Origin: Pseudomonas sp.
Lineage (GTDB): Bacteria; Pseudomonadota; Gammaproteobacteria; Pseudomonadales; Pseudomonadaceae
DNA length: 51,840 nt
Direction: 5' to 3'
Assembly: GCF_030684895.1 (NCBI RefSeq)
Contig: NZ_JAUXXP010000071.1
Coordinates: 1 to 51,840 of the forward strand
The stretch's first letter is position 1, and every line of letters starts with the position of its first letter. Under the pieces are notes generated by a model, which saw only the letters and a list, made by a program, of their open reading frames with translations, made no database searches and was not told where the DNA came from. Positions 29,023 through 37,386 of this stretch are shown one piece after another. The translations under genes and the position numbers were made by a program.

Positions 29023-30686
29023 ACTGGCTGCCCCTCGAGCACCTGCTGCTCGACGCCCACCCAGGGCGCGCAGTAACCGCAGAGCTGGATCACCCCCAGC
29101 TGCGCCAGCACGCCCTGCAGCTGGCGGCTGAGCTGCAACGCCGTGGCGTAAAACGCCTGGCGCTGTACCTCGACGATGCCGCTGAGCTGGCCATCGCCCT
29201 GCTGGCCGCCTGGCACGCGGGGATTGCCGTGCTGCTGCCGGCCGACGCCCAGCCGCAAACCCGCCAGCGCCTCAGCACGCAGTGCGACCTGTGGCTGGAC
29301 AATCTCGATGGCCTGCTTAACGCCGACAGCGCTGCGCTGCCGCCCGCCCCGCTTGATCTCGACCAATGCCGACTGACCCTGTGCACCTCTGGCTCCAGCG
29401 GCGAAGCCAAGCTGATCGACAAATCCCTGCGCCAGCTGGCCAATGAAGTCGTAGCCCTGGAGCAACTGTGGGGCGAGCAACTGGGCAGTGCGACCATCCT
29501 CGGCAGCGTCGCCACCCAGCATATCTACGGCCTGCTGTTTCGCGTGCTTTGGCCACTCTGCGCCGGCCGCGTCTTTCTGCGCCGCGCCCAGCCGTTCCCC
29601 GAAGATCTGCAGCGCGAAAGTCTGGCAACCGGCACTGATTTCGCCTGGGTAGCCAGCCCTGCGTTGTTAAAACGCATGGGCGACAACCTCAACTGGCCTG
29701 CCCTACGTGCAGTGCGCCAGGTGTTCTCCTCGGGCGGTGCGCTACCCAGCGAGACAGCAGCCGAGCTGCATGAGCTGCTTGGCCAATGGCCCACAGAAAT
29801 CTACGGCAGCTCGGAAACCGGCGGCATTGCCTGGCGCCAGGGCGGCGAACTGTGGACGCCCTTTGCCGGCATCGAACTGGGACAGAACGGCGAAGGCGCG
29901 CTGCACCTGACCTCGCCCTACCTGCCAGCCGGCCACCGCGAGCAGACCGCCGATGCGGTGGAACTGCAGGCCGATGGCCGCTTCGCCCTGCGCGGCCGCC
30001 TGGACCGGATTATCAAACTGGAAGAAAAACGTATCTCCCTGCCCATGCTCGAACAGGCACTAAGCAGCCACGAGTGGCTCAGCGATGCCCGCCTGGGCGT
30101 GGTGCAGGAAGGCCGCGCCTACCTCGGTGCGCTGGTGGCCCTGAGCCCGGCCGGTTTGCACGCACTGCGCAACCAGGGACGCAAGACCGTCAGCGAAACC
30201 CTGCGTCGGCATCTGGCCGGTCATTGCGAAGCCATCGCCCTGCCACGACGCTGGCGGCTGCTCGCTCAGCTGCCCTACACCAACCAAGGCAAACTGGCGC
30301 AAGCCACGGTCGAAGCACTGCTGGCCGCGCCACGCCCAACCCAAGTGGAGCCACTGTCGGCTGTCGAACAGGACGGCGAATGGCAGCTGGAGCTGGTGGT
30401 GCCGCTGGATCTCGCGCACTTCACCGGCCACTTCCCGCAGACCCCGGTGCTACCGGGCGTGGTGCAGGTCGATTGGGCGCAGCAACTGGCGCGCCGCCTG
30501 ATCAAAGGCCTGCCGCCGCGCTTCAGCGGCATGGAGGTACTGAAGTTCCAGCAGTTGGTACGCCCCGGCGATCAGCTGCAACTGACCCTGCGTTTCGACG
30601 CCGCACGCGGCAAGCTGTACTTCGCCTTCCGCAACGGCGAAGCCCCCTGCTCATCCGGGCGGATTCTGCTGGGGCCTGCGCAATGA
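29019..30686 (+). CDS. AMP-forming aryl/acyl ligase fused to ApeI-type hotdog dehydratase (APE cluster)
   Basis: The 555-aa protein has two parts. Residues about 1-440 are an ANL-superfamily adenylating enzyme: P-loop LCTSGSSGEAKL (about 121-132), IYGSSETGGIAW and the hinge GRLDRIIKLEEKR. Residues about 450-555 form a hotdog domain with HFTGHFPQTPVLPGVVQVDWA (H471 in GHFP), the FabA/FabZ/ApeI catalytic-loop pattern. The likely roles are activation of an aromatic acid for loading on an ACP, and dehydration of 3-hydroxyacyl-ACP. In the enterobacterial APE cluster I recall, these are separate genes, so a fusion is notable. The ATG overlaps the previous stop (ATGA). Confidence 0.87.
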   Translation: MNWLPLEHLLLDAHPGRAVTAELDHPQLRQHALQLAAELQRRGVKRLALYLDDAAELAIALLAAWHAGIAVLLPADAQPQTRQRLSTQCDLWLDNLDGLLNADSAALPPAPLDLDQCRLTLCTSGSSGEAKLIDKSLRQLANEVVALEQLWGEQLGSATILGSVATQHIYGLLFRVLWPLCAGRVFLRRAQPFPEDLQRESLATGTDFAWVASPALLKRMGDNLNWPALRAVRQVFSSGGALPSETAAELHELLGQWPTEIYGSSETGGIAWRQGGELWTPFAGIELGQNGEGALHLTSPYLPAGHREQTADAVELQADGRFALRGRLDRIIKLEEKRISLPMLEQALSSHEWLSDARLGVVQEGRAYLGALVALSPAGLHALRNQGRKTVSETLRRHLAGHCEAIALPRRWRLLAQLPYTNQGKLAQATVEALLAAPRPTQVEPLSAVEQDGEWQLELVVPLDLAHFTGHFPQTPVLPGVVQVDWAQQLARRLIKGLPPRFSGMEVLKFQQLVRPGDQLQLTLRFDAARGKLYFAFRNGEAPCSSGRILLGPAQ

Positions 30687-30695
30687 ATGGCTTTT

Positions 30696-30767
30696 GTAGG
30701 TTGGCGTTGAGCGCAGCGATACCCAACAGGCCGGCGATGGGTATCGCGCTGCTCCACCCATCCTACG
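30696..30767. repeat. Palindromic repeat inside the APE operon
   Basis: The left part GTAGGTTGGCGTTGAGCGCA (from 30696), continuing GCGATACCCA, pairs imperfectly with TGGGTATCGCGCTGCTCCAC and CCATCCTAC ending near 30766. It is related to the GTAGGGTGG elements at 93 and 10223. It fills the only large gap (93 bp) in an otherwise overlapping operon, just before the glycosyltransferase start. Confidence 0.7.
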
Positions 30768-30779
30768 GTGCGTCACGCC

Positions 30780-31514
30780 ATGCATAAGCCCTGCGCGGTA
30801 ATACCGGTCTACAACCACGAGCACGCGCTGCCCGTGGTGGTCGCTGCACTGCACGCGGCCGGCCTGCCCTGCGTGCTGGTGGACGATGCTTCCAGCTCAG
30901 CCTGCGCGGCAGTAATGGATCAGCTGGCCACACAGCCCGACACCCATCTAGTGCGCCTGGCGGTCAACCAGGGCAAGGGCGGTGCGGTCATGGCCGGGCT
31001 GCGTGAAGCAGCGCGCCTGGGTTTCAGTCATGCGCTGCAGGTGGACGCCGATGGCCAGCACGACCTTAGCGACCTGCCGCATTTCATCAACGCATCGCAG
31101 GCAGCCCCTGAGGCGCTGATCTGTGGCTATCCGCAGTACGACGACAGCGTGCCGAAAGGCCGCCTCTACGCGCGCTACCTGACCCACGTATGGGTGTGGA
31201 TCAACACCCTATCGCTGAGTATTCGCGACTCCATGTGCGGCTTTCGCGTCTATCCGCTGCCGGCCACCCTGGCGCTGATCGACGCGGTTAACCTCGGCAC
31301 GCGCATGGATTTCGACACCGAGATTCTGGTGCGCCTGGCCTGGCGCAATCAGCCGATGCACTGGCTGCCGACCAAGGTGCATTACCCGCTGGACGGCCTC
31401 TCGCACTTTCGCCTGTGGCTCGACAACGCGCTGATCTCGAAGATGCACACCAAACTGTTCTTCGGCATGTTGCTGCGCGCCCCGCTGATCCTCTGGCACA
31501 GGTGGCGCGCATGA
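30780..31514 (+). CDS. Family 2 glycosyltransferase (APE cluster)
   Basis: The 244-aa protein begins CAVIPVYNHEHALPVVV and has the nucleotide-sugar segment CVLVDDASS and the DADGQHD motif (DxD, about residue 92). It ends with a short hydrophobic stretch, so it may sit at the inner membrane face. It resembles dolichol-phosphate-mannose-type GT2 enzymes. In APE clusters such enzymes are thought to add a sugar to the lipid head group. Its start is unusual: ATG 30780 (or GTG 30768) lies directly after a palindromic repeat with no good ribosome-binding site, so its translation may be weak. Confidence 0.83.
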   Translation: MHKPCAVIPVYNHEHALPVVVAALHAAGLPCVLVDDASSSACAAVMDQLATQPDTHLVRLAVNQGKGGAVMAGLREAARLGFSHALQVDADGQHDLSDLPHFINASQAAPEALICGYPQYDDSVPKGRLYARYLTHVWVWINTLSLSIRDSMCGFRVYPLPATLALIDAVNLGTRMDFDTEILVRLAWRNQPMHWLPTKVHYPLDGLSHFRLWLDNALISKMHTKLFFGMLLRAPLILWHRWRA

Positions 31515-32449
31515 GTGGCCAGCAGCATTGGGCCGGGCAGCGCGAGCGCGGCAGTTTTATCCTGATGAAATTCACCGCGCTGCTGGCGCGCCTGCTCGGC
31601 CGCAGGCTGATCAGCCCGCTGCTGTACCTGATCGTGCTGTATTTCTACCTGTTCGGCACCAAGGCACGGCGCAGCATCCGCCAGTACCAGCGCAACCTGG
31701 CCAACTGGAGCGGGCGGGCCGAGCTGCAGCCCAGCCGCCTGTCGGTGTTGCGCCACTTTATGAGCTTCGCCGACACCCTGCTCGACAAGCTCGATGTGTG
31801 GAACGGCAAGCTCGGGCTGGAGCAGGTGACCCTGATCGACCCAAGCAATGCCTGCGCGCAGCTGCACCAGCAAGGCCGCGGGCAGATGCTGGTGGCCGCA
31901 CACCTGGGCAATCTGGAAGTCTGCCGTGCCCTCGCCGAACTCGGCGAGCGGGTGACGATGAACGTGCTGGTGCACACCAAACATGCCGAACAGTTCAACC
32001 GCCTGCTCGGCGAAGCAGGTGCCACCCACCTGCGGCTGATCCAGGTCAGCGAACTGGACGCGGCGATCATGCTGCAATTGTCCGAGCGTCTGGAGCGCGG
32101 CGAATGGCTGGCGATTGCCGGCGACCGGGTGCCGCTCAAGGGCAGCCGCAAGGTCAGCGTGGATTTCCTCGGCAAGCCCGCTGCCTTCCCACAAGGCCCG
32201 TGGTTGCTGGCCGGGCTGCTGCAATGCCCGGTCAACCTGATTCACTGCCTGAAAATCGATAACCGCTACCAGGTGATCATCGACCCCTTCGCCGAGCGCC
32301 TGCACTGGAAGCGCAGCGAACGGGACGAGGTGATCCGCCACTGGACCCAGCGCTACGCCGACCAGCTCGCGCAACGCTGCCTGGATGCGCCCCTGCAATG
32401 GTTCAATTTCTACCCGTTCTGGAATGAAGATGACGACACATCAGCCTGA
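31511..32449 (+). CDS. LpxL/HtrB-like acyltransferase (APE cluster)
   Basis: The 312-aa product has an N-terminal membrane anchor (LLYLIVLYFYLFG, about 36-48) and the lysophospholipid acyltransferase box AAHLGNLEVCRA (Hx4E, about 128-139), with IAGDRVPLKGS and FPQGPWLLAGLL downstream. These are the signatures of LpxL/HtrB-type acyltransferases, which use acyl-ACP donors at the inner membrane. Here it probably joins the polyene acyl chain to a lipid or sugar acceptor. The ATG overlaps the glycosyltransferase stop (ATGA); the frame is open further upstream, but that start is inside the glycosyltransferase. Confidence 0.87.
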   Translation: MSGQQHWAGQRERGSFILMKFTALLARLLGRRLISPLLYLIVLYFYLFGTKARRSIRQYQRNLANWSGRAELQPSRLSVLRHFMSFADTLLDKLDVWNGKLGLEQVTLIDPSNACAQLHQQGRGQMLVAAHLGNLEVCRALAELGERVTMNVLVHTKHAEQFNRLLGEAGATHLRLIQVSELDAAIMLQLSERLERGEWLAIAGDRVPLKGSRKVSVDFLGKPAAFPQGPWLLAGLLQCPVNLIHCLKIDNRYQVIIDPFAERLHWKRSERDEVIRHWTQRYADQLAQRCLDAPLQWFNFYPFWNEDDDTSA

Positions 32450-33971
32450 TCCCATCGTGTTTGGCGAGCGCCCCTTGAGCATCGAGCAGGTCGTCGCCCT
32501 AGCCAGCCGCAGCGCCCCGGCGCAGCTGCAAAGCGATGCCGCCTACCGCGAAAAAATCGCCAAGGGCGCGCGTTTTCTCGACAGCCTGCTGGACAAGGAA
32601 GGCGTGATCTACGGCGTCACCACCGGCTACGGCGACTCCTGCGTGGTGGCTGTGCCGCTGCACCAGGTCGAGGCGCTGCCGCGTCACCTCTACACCTTCC
32701 ACGGCTGCGGCCTGGGCAAGCTGCTCGATGAGCCAGCGACCCGCGCCGTGCTTGCCGCGCGTTTGCAGTCGCTGTGTCAGGGCGTCTCCGGGGTGCGCGT
32801 GGAGCTGCTGGAACGCCTGCAGGCGTTTCTTGAATTTGATGTGCTGCCGCTGATCCCGGAAGAAGGCTCGGTGGGCGCCAGCGGCGACCTCACGCCGCTG
32901 TCCTATGTCGCCGCCACCCTCAGCGGTGAGCGTGAAGTGATGTACAAGGGCGAGCGCCGTAGCGCCGCCGATGTGCACAAGGAACTCGGCTGGACGCCGC
33001 TGACCCTGCGGCCGAAAGAAGCCTTGGCGCTGATGAACGGCACAGCAGTAATGACCGCCCTGGCCTGCCAGGCTTATTCGCGCGCCGATTACCTGCTGAA
33101 ATTGGCTACGCGTATCACCGCGCTTAACGTGGTGGCGCTGGAAGGCAACCCGGAGCATTTCGACGAACGCCTGTTCGCCGCCAAGCCACACCCGGGGCAG
33201 ATGCAAGTCGCCGCCTGGCTGCGCCAGGACTTGGCCATCGACGCGCCGACCGCGCCGCTGCACCGCCTGCAGGATCGCTACTCGCTGCGCTGCGCGCCGC
33301 ATGTGCTCGGCGTGCTGGCTGACAGCCTGGGTCTGCTGCGCCAATTTATCGAGATCGAACTGAACAGCGCCAACGACAACCCGCTGATCGACGCCGAAGC
33401 CGAGCGCGTGCTGCACGGCGGGCACTTCTACGGCGGGCATATCGCTTTCGCCATGGACAGCCTGAAAAACCTGGTGGGCAACGTCGCCGACCTGCTCGAC
33501 CGCCAGCTCGCCCTGTTGGTGGATACCCGCTACAACCACGGTCTGCCAAGCAACCTGTCCGGCGCGCCGAGCGTCAGCGCGATGATCAACCACGGTTTCA
33601 AGGCCGTGCAGATCGGCACCAGTGCCTGGACTGCCGAAGCGCTGAAAAACACCATGCCGGCCAGCGTGTTCTCACGCTCCACCGAGTGCCACAACCAGGA
33701 CAAGGTGAGCATGGGCACCATCGCCGCCCGCGACGCCCTGCGCAGCCTGGAACTGACCGAGCAGGTCGCCGCCGCCACCCTGCTGGCCGCCAACCAGGGC
33801 GTGTGGCTGCGCCTGCGCGACGGCAAGAACGACATCCCCGCGCCGATCGCCACCATGCGCGAACAGCTGGCCGTGGACTTCCACCCGGTGATCGAAGACC
33901 GCGCCCTGGAAGCCGAACTGCGCCTGTGCCTGGTGCGCATCCGCGCACAGCACTGGAGGCTCTATGCGTAG
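32430..33971 (+). CDS. Aromatic amino acid ammonia-lyase (HAL/PAL/TAL family, APE cluster)
   Basis: The 513-aa protein carries the self-processing A150-S151-G152 triad (GSVGASGDLTPLSYV) that forms the MIO cofactor, the catalytic Tyr segment GVTTGYGDS (Y61-G62-V63 nearby), and the conserved NDNPLID, NLSGAPS and STECHNQDKVSMG blocks. The enzyme eliminates ammonia from an aromatic amino acid. In this setting the likely product is an aryl acrylate (cinnamate or 4-coumarate) as pigment starter. The selectivity pair is F90-H91 (YTFHGCG), neither the usual TAL nor HAL pair. Start ATG 32430 has GGAA 5 nt upstream; ATG 32424 is possible. It overlaps both neighbours. Confidence 0.88.
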   Translation: MTTHQPDPIVFGERPLSIEQVVALASRSAPAQLQSDAAYREKIAKGARFLDSLLDKEGVIYGVTTGYGDSCVVAVPLHQVEALPRHLYTFHGCGLGKLLDEPATRAVLAARLQSLCQGVSGVRVELLERLQAFLEFDVLPLIPEEGSVGASGDLTPLSYVAATLSGEREVMYKGERRSAADVHKELGWTPLTLRPKEALALMNGTAVMTALACQAYSRADYLLKLATRITALNVVALEGNPEHFDERLFAAKPHPGQMQVAAWLRQDLAIDAPTAPLHRLQDRYSLRCAPHVLGVLADSLGLLRQFIEIELNSANDNPLIDAEAERVLHGGHFYGGHIAFAMDSLKNLVGNVADLLDRQLALLVDTRYNHGLPSNLSGAPSVSAMINHGFKAVQIGTSAWTAEALKNTMPASVFSRSTECHNQDKVSMGTIAARDALRSLELTEQVAAATLLAANQGVWLRLRDGKNDIPAPIATMREQLAVDFHPVIEDRALEAELRLCLVRIRAQHWRLYA

Positions 33972-34389
33972 CAAGGGGGTATTGCAGGCGGAAATCGAAC
34001 TGCAGGTGCCGTTCTTCGACGTCGACATGATGGAAGTGGTCTGGCACGGCCACTACGTCAAATACTTCGAAGAGGCGCGCTGCGCCCTGCTCGACAAGCT
34101 CGGCCACAACTACGTGCAGATGCGCGACGCCGGCTATGCCTGGCCGGTGATCGACCTGCAACTGCGCTATATCCGTGGCGCCCAGTTTGGTCAGAAGATC
34201 ATCGTGCGCGCCGATCTGGTGGAGTGGGAGAACCGCCTGAAGATCAACTACCTGATCGTGGACGCCGCCAGCGGTGAGCGCATGACCCGTGGCAGCAGCG
34301 TGCAAGTGGCGGTGGAAATCGCCACGCGGGAGATGCAATTTGCATCGCCTAAGGCGCTGATCGACGCCGTTGAAAAGGTGGTGGCGTGA
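33964..34389 (+). CDS. Hotdog thioesterase, 4HBT/YbgC type (APE cluster)
   Basis: The 141-aa protein is a hotdog thioesterase. The segment FFDVDMMEVVWHGHYVKYFEEAR (about 17-39) matches the 4-hydroxybenzoyl-CoA thioesterase/YbgC consensus, with the acidic residue (DVDMM) at the catalytic position. A start with GGAGG 4 nt upstream overlaps the ammonia-lyase stop. It may release free acids or edit misloaded thioesters during polyene synthesis (ApeK-like role), which is inference. Confidence 0.88.
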   Translation: MRSKGVLQAEIELQVPFFDVDMMEVVWHGHYVKYFEEARCALLDKLGHNYVQMRDAGYAWPVIDLQLRYIRGAQFGQKIIVRADLVEWENRLKINYLIVDAASGERMTRGSSVQVAVEIATREMQFASPKALIDAVEKVVA

Positions 34390-35045
34390 ACAGCCTGCAC
34401 AACCTCGTAGCCCGGATGAAATCCGGGAAGCGTTTTCCGACCTTGCAACGCTCGCGGATTGCATCCGGGCTACTGCTACTCCTGCTTCTGACACCACAAG
34501 CTTATGCCTTCGACCTCGACCAACTCAGCGCCCAGCTAGCCAAACCTGCCGTAGTACGCGGCCCGCTGATTCAGGAAAAGCATCTGCGCGCCCTGCCGCA
34601 GCCGCTGACCAGTCGTGGCCAGTTCATCCTCAGCCGCGACCTCGGCCTGCTCTGGCAATTGCAAAGCCCGCTCAAACAGGATTACCGCATCGACGGCCAG
34701 GGCATCGCCAAGCGCACGCCCAAAGGCTGGCAACAGCAACCGGGGCAGGATGTTGCCGCCCAACAGAGCCGGCTGTTTCTCGCCGTACTCAAAGGCGACC
34801 ACAGCGGCCTGTCCAAAGATTTTCAGCTGCACCTGAGCGGCACCGCCGAAGCCTGGCAGCTGCGTCTGGTGCCGAACTCGGTACTGCTCAAGCAGATTTT
34901 TAGCCGCATCCAGATCGAAGGCGGCGCCCTGGTGCAGCGTATCGAGCTGCATGAAACCCAGGGCGACCACAGCGTGCTGCGCTTGCCGGAAAGCCAGGCC
35001 GGCGCTGCCTTGACCGAGCAGGAGCAACGCAACTTTGCCCAGTGA
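34386..35045 (+). CDS. LolA-like outer-membrane lipid carrier (APE cluster), N-terminus built on a repeat
   Basis: The 219-aa product has a hydrophobic core LLLLLLLTPQAYA (ending about residue 40) as signal peptide, then a mature part (FDLDQLSAQL...) with the strand pattern of LolA-related carriers, such as GPLIQEKHLRAL, SRGQFILSRDLGLLWQ and IQIEGGALVQRIELHE. It is inferred to shuttle the pigment lipid across the periplasm together with the MMPL exporter. A CGTAGCCCGGATG palindromic repeat (34406-34473) lies inside the reading frame and encodes residues about 7-29, the positively charged n-region. Start GTG 34386 overlaps the thioesterase stop; ATG 34416 inside the repeat is the alternative. 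Confidence 0.8.
   Translation: MNSLHNLVARMKSGKRFPTLQRSRIASGLLLLLLLTPQAYAFDLDQLSAQLAKPAVVRGPLIQEKHLRALPQPLTSRGQFILSRDLGLLWQLQSPLKQDYRIDGQGIAKRTPKGWQQQPGQDVAAQQSRLFLAVLKGDHSGLSKDFQLHLSGTAEAWQLRLVPNSVLLKQIFSRIQIEGGALVQRIELHETQGDHSVLRLPESQAGAALTEQEQRNFAQ
34406..34473. repeat. CGTAGCCCGGATG palindromic repeat within a coding sequence
   Basis: CGTAGCCCGGATGAAATCC at the left and GGATTGCATCCGGGCTAC at the right form the same element as 12251-12313. Here it has been kept in frame, with no stop codon, inside the signal-peptide region of the LolA-like gene. Confidence 0.8.
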
Positions 35046-37386
35046 ACGCTGGCTGCCGCGCGGCTTTCTACTGCTGCTCGCGGCCCTGCTGGCACTCGCC
35101 GCCTGGCAGTGGCGCGATGGCCCACCTGTGGCGGCAGATATGCTTGCGCTATTGCCAGCCGGTAACGGCGACGCCCTGGTGCAGCAGGCCGAACAACGCA
35201 TGCAGGAGCCGCTTAATCGCGACCTGTTGCTGCTAATCGGCCACCCGCAGCGCGAACAGGCGGTTGCCCTGGTGCAGCAGATTGGCGAGCAGTGGCGCGG
35301 CAGTGGGCGTTTCGCTCAGGTGCAGTGGAGCGTCGACAGCGACCTCGTGGCGCTGCGCGACTACCTGCGCAGCAACCGTCTGGCCCTGTTGCCGGCGGCG
35401 GATCGCCAGCTGTTGCTGGAGCAACCACAACAACTGATTGAACAACGCGCCGCGCAGCTATTCGACACCTTCGCCGGTTTCAGCCTGCTACCCATCGAGC
35501 AGGACTGGCTGGGCCTGGGCGTACGCGCACAGCAGGCACTGAACCCCGGCAGCCGTATCCAGGCCGACCTAAGCAGCGGCGCCTTACTGCTGGAAGAACC
35601 GGGCATGACCTGGGCCCTGCTGCGCGCCAGCGCCCAAGGCAGCGCCTTCGATATGCAGGAACCACCGCTGATTGCCGCCCAAGTCGCCGCTACCCGCGCG
35701 CAGGTTGAAACAGCCGGCGGCAAACTGCTCGCGGCCGGTGGCGTGTTGTATGCGGCAGCCGGCCAGGCCAAGGCCACCCGCGAGATCAGCCTGATTGGCG
35801 GCGGCGCCACGCTCGGCACCCTGCTGCTGTTGCTGCTGGCCTTCCGCCGCGTGCGGGTGCTGGTCAGCCTGTTGCCCATCGGCATGGCGCTACTCGCTGG
35901 CTGCACCGCCTGCGTGCTGGTGTTCGGCCAGATCAACGCCCTGACCCTGGTACTGGGTGCCAGCCTGGTCGGGGTCGCCGCCGACTACCCGCAACACTAT
36001 TTGAGTAAAAGCTGGAGCAACGTCGAGGGCGCGGACGGTTGGACCAGCTGGGGCGCGCTGCATGCCACCCTGCCGGGCCTGAGCCTGAGCCTGGGTACCA
36101 ATCTGATCGGCTACCTGGCGCTGGCCTTTACCCCGTTTCCGGCGCTGACCCAGGTCGCGCTGTTCTCCGCCGCTGGGCTGATCGCCGCTTACCTCTGCTC
36201 GGTATGCCTGCTGCCGGCCTGGTTGCGCGGCCTGCGCCTAAGCCCATCACCACAGCTGCTGAGCCTTAGCCAACGCCTGCTGGCTGGACGGGCACGCCTG
36301 CTGAGCAAAACTGGGAGCGCGCCGCTACTGATGCTATTGCTGCTGTTCTGCGCCGGCGGCCTGTGGCAACTGCATACGCAGAATGATCTGCGCCAGTGGC
36401 TGGGCAAGGAGCCGCAACTGCTCGCCGAAGCCCAGCGCATCGCCGAGCTGACCGGCCAGCAGCCCACCAGCCAGTTCTTTCTGGTGCGTGCCGACAATCC
36501 GCAGCAGCTGCTGGAGCGCCAGGCGGCGTTGAGTCAGCGTCTGGATCAGGCGGTGCAGAACGGTCAGTTGCGTGACTACCGCGCCCTGAGCCAGCTGGTC
36601 GCTCCGGACAGTCAGCTACAGGAGTTGCGCGCTGCGCTGGGCGCACTGCCGCAGCACTGGCAACCGCTGCTCGACCTGGGCATTCCGCCAGCCGCGCTGC
36701 AAGGCGAACTGCTGACGCTGCAACAGAACAACCAGGCGAGCCTGGAGCAAGCCCTGGCCAGCCCCTTGGGCGAGGCTTGGCGACCGTTATGGCTGGGTTC
36801 TCATACAGAAGGCGTAGCCGGGCTGGTCAGCCTGCAAGGGCTTAGCAACAGCAGCGAACTCAAGCCGCTGGTCGAGGGCCTGCCGGGGGTGCAGCTGGTG
36901 GATCGAATCAGCGAACTCAACGCGCTGTTTAGCGCCACCCAACTTAGCGCCGCAGAATTAAAACTCATCTCCAGCGTGGCGATCCTCTTGCTGCTGTGCC
37001 TGCCGTTTGGCCTCGGCGGCGCACTGCGGGTGGTCTGCCTGCCGCTGCTGGCGGCGCTAGCGGCGCTGGCCTGCCTCGGCTGGCTGGGCCAGCCGCTGAC
37101 CCTGTTCAGCCTGTTTGGCCTGCTGTTGATCACCGCCATCGGCGTCGATTACGCCATTCTGATGCGCGAGAACATCGGCGGGCCGGCGGTCAGCCTGCTC
37201 GGCACCCTGCTCTCGGCGCTGACCAGTTGGCTGTCGTTCGGCCTGCTGCTGATCAGCGACACCCCGGCGATTGCCAACTTCGGCCTGGCGATCAGCCTTG
37301 GCCTGCTGTTCTGCTTCCTGCTCGCGCCCTGGGCCGGTACCCAACAGGTGAGCGCGCCAATTCGTAATCAAGGAATAGCGTCATGA
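35035..37386 (+). CDS. MMPL-family (RND-type) exporter (APE cluster)
   Basis: The 783-aa inner-membrane protein has the two-fold MMPL/RND layout: TM1 (FLLLLAALLALAAW), a large periplasmic domain, TM2-6 (LLLLLAFRRVRVLVSLLPIGMALLAG...), TM7, a second periplasmic domain and TM8-12 near the C-terminus. The TM4-like segment has LVGVAADYPQHY and the TM10-like segment has ITAIGVDYAILMREN, both with the acidic proton-relay residue. It probably drives export of the finished or lipidated pigment. The start is TTG 35035, within the LolA-like gene, with AGGAG 10 nt upstream; its stop overlaps the next ATG. Confidence 0.87.
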   Translation: MPSERWLPRGFLLLLAALLALAAWQWRDGPPVAADMLALLPAGNGDALVQQAEQRMQEPLNRDLLLLIGHPQREQAVALVQQIGEQWRGSGRFAQVQWSVDSDLVALRDYLRSNRLALLPAADRQLLLEQPQQLIEQRAAQLFDTFAGFSLLPIEQDWLGLGVRAQQALNPGSRIQADLSSGALLLEEPGMTWALLRASAQGSAFDMQEPPLIAAQVAATRAQVETAGGKLLAAGGVLYAAAGQAKATREISLIGGGATLGTLLLLLLAFRRVRVLVSLLPIGMALLAGCTACVLVFGQINALTLVLGASLVGVAADYPQHYLSKSWSNVEGADGWTSWGALHATLPGLSLSLGTNLIGYLALAFTPFPALTQVALFSAAGLIAAYLCSVCLLPAWLRGLRLSPSPQLLSLSQRLLAGRARLLSKTGSAPLLMLLLLFCAGGLWQLHTQNDLRQWLGKEPQLLAEAQRIAELTGQQPTSQFFLVRADNPQQLLERQAALSQRLDQAVQNGQLRDYRALSQLVAPDSQLQELRAALGALPQHWQPLLDLGIPPAALQGELLTLQQNNQASLEQALASPLGEAWRPLWLGSHTEGVAGLVSLQGLSNSSELKPLVEGLPGVQLVDRISELNALFSATQLSAAELKLISSVAILLLLCLPFGLGGALRVVCLPLLAALAALACLGWLGQPLTLFSLFGLLLITAIGVDYAILMRENIGGPAVSLLGTLLSALTSWLSFGLLLISDTPAIANFGLAISLGLLFCFLLAPWAGTQQVSAPIRNQGIAS

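Noticed and set aside
29786..30787. 333-codon plus-strand frame within the ligase gene
   Set aside because: It is a +1/+2 shadow of the ligase-dehydratase fusion, rich in Arg/Pro/Ala, with no motifs.
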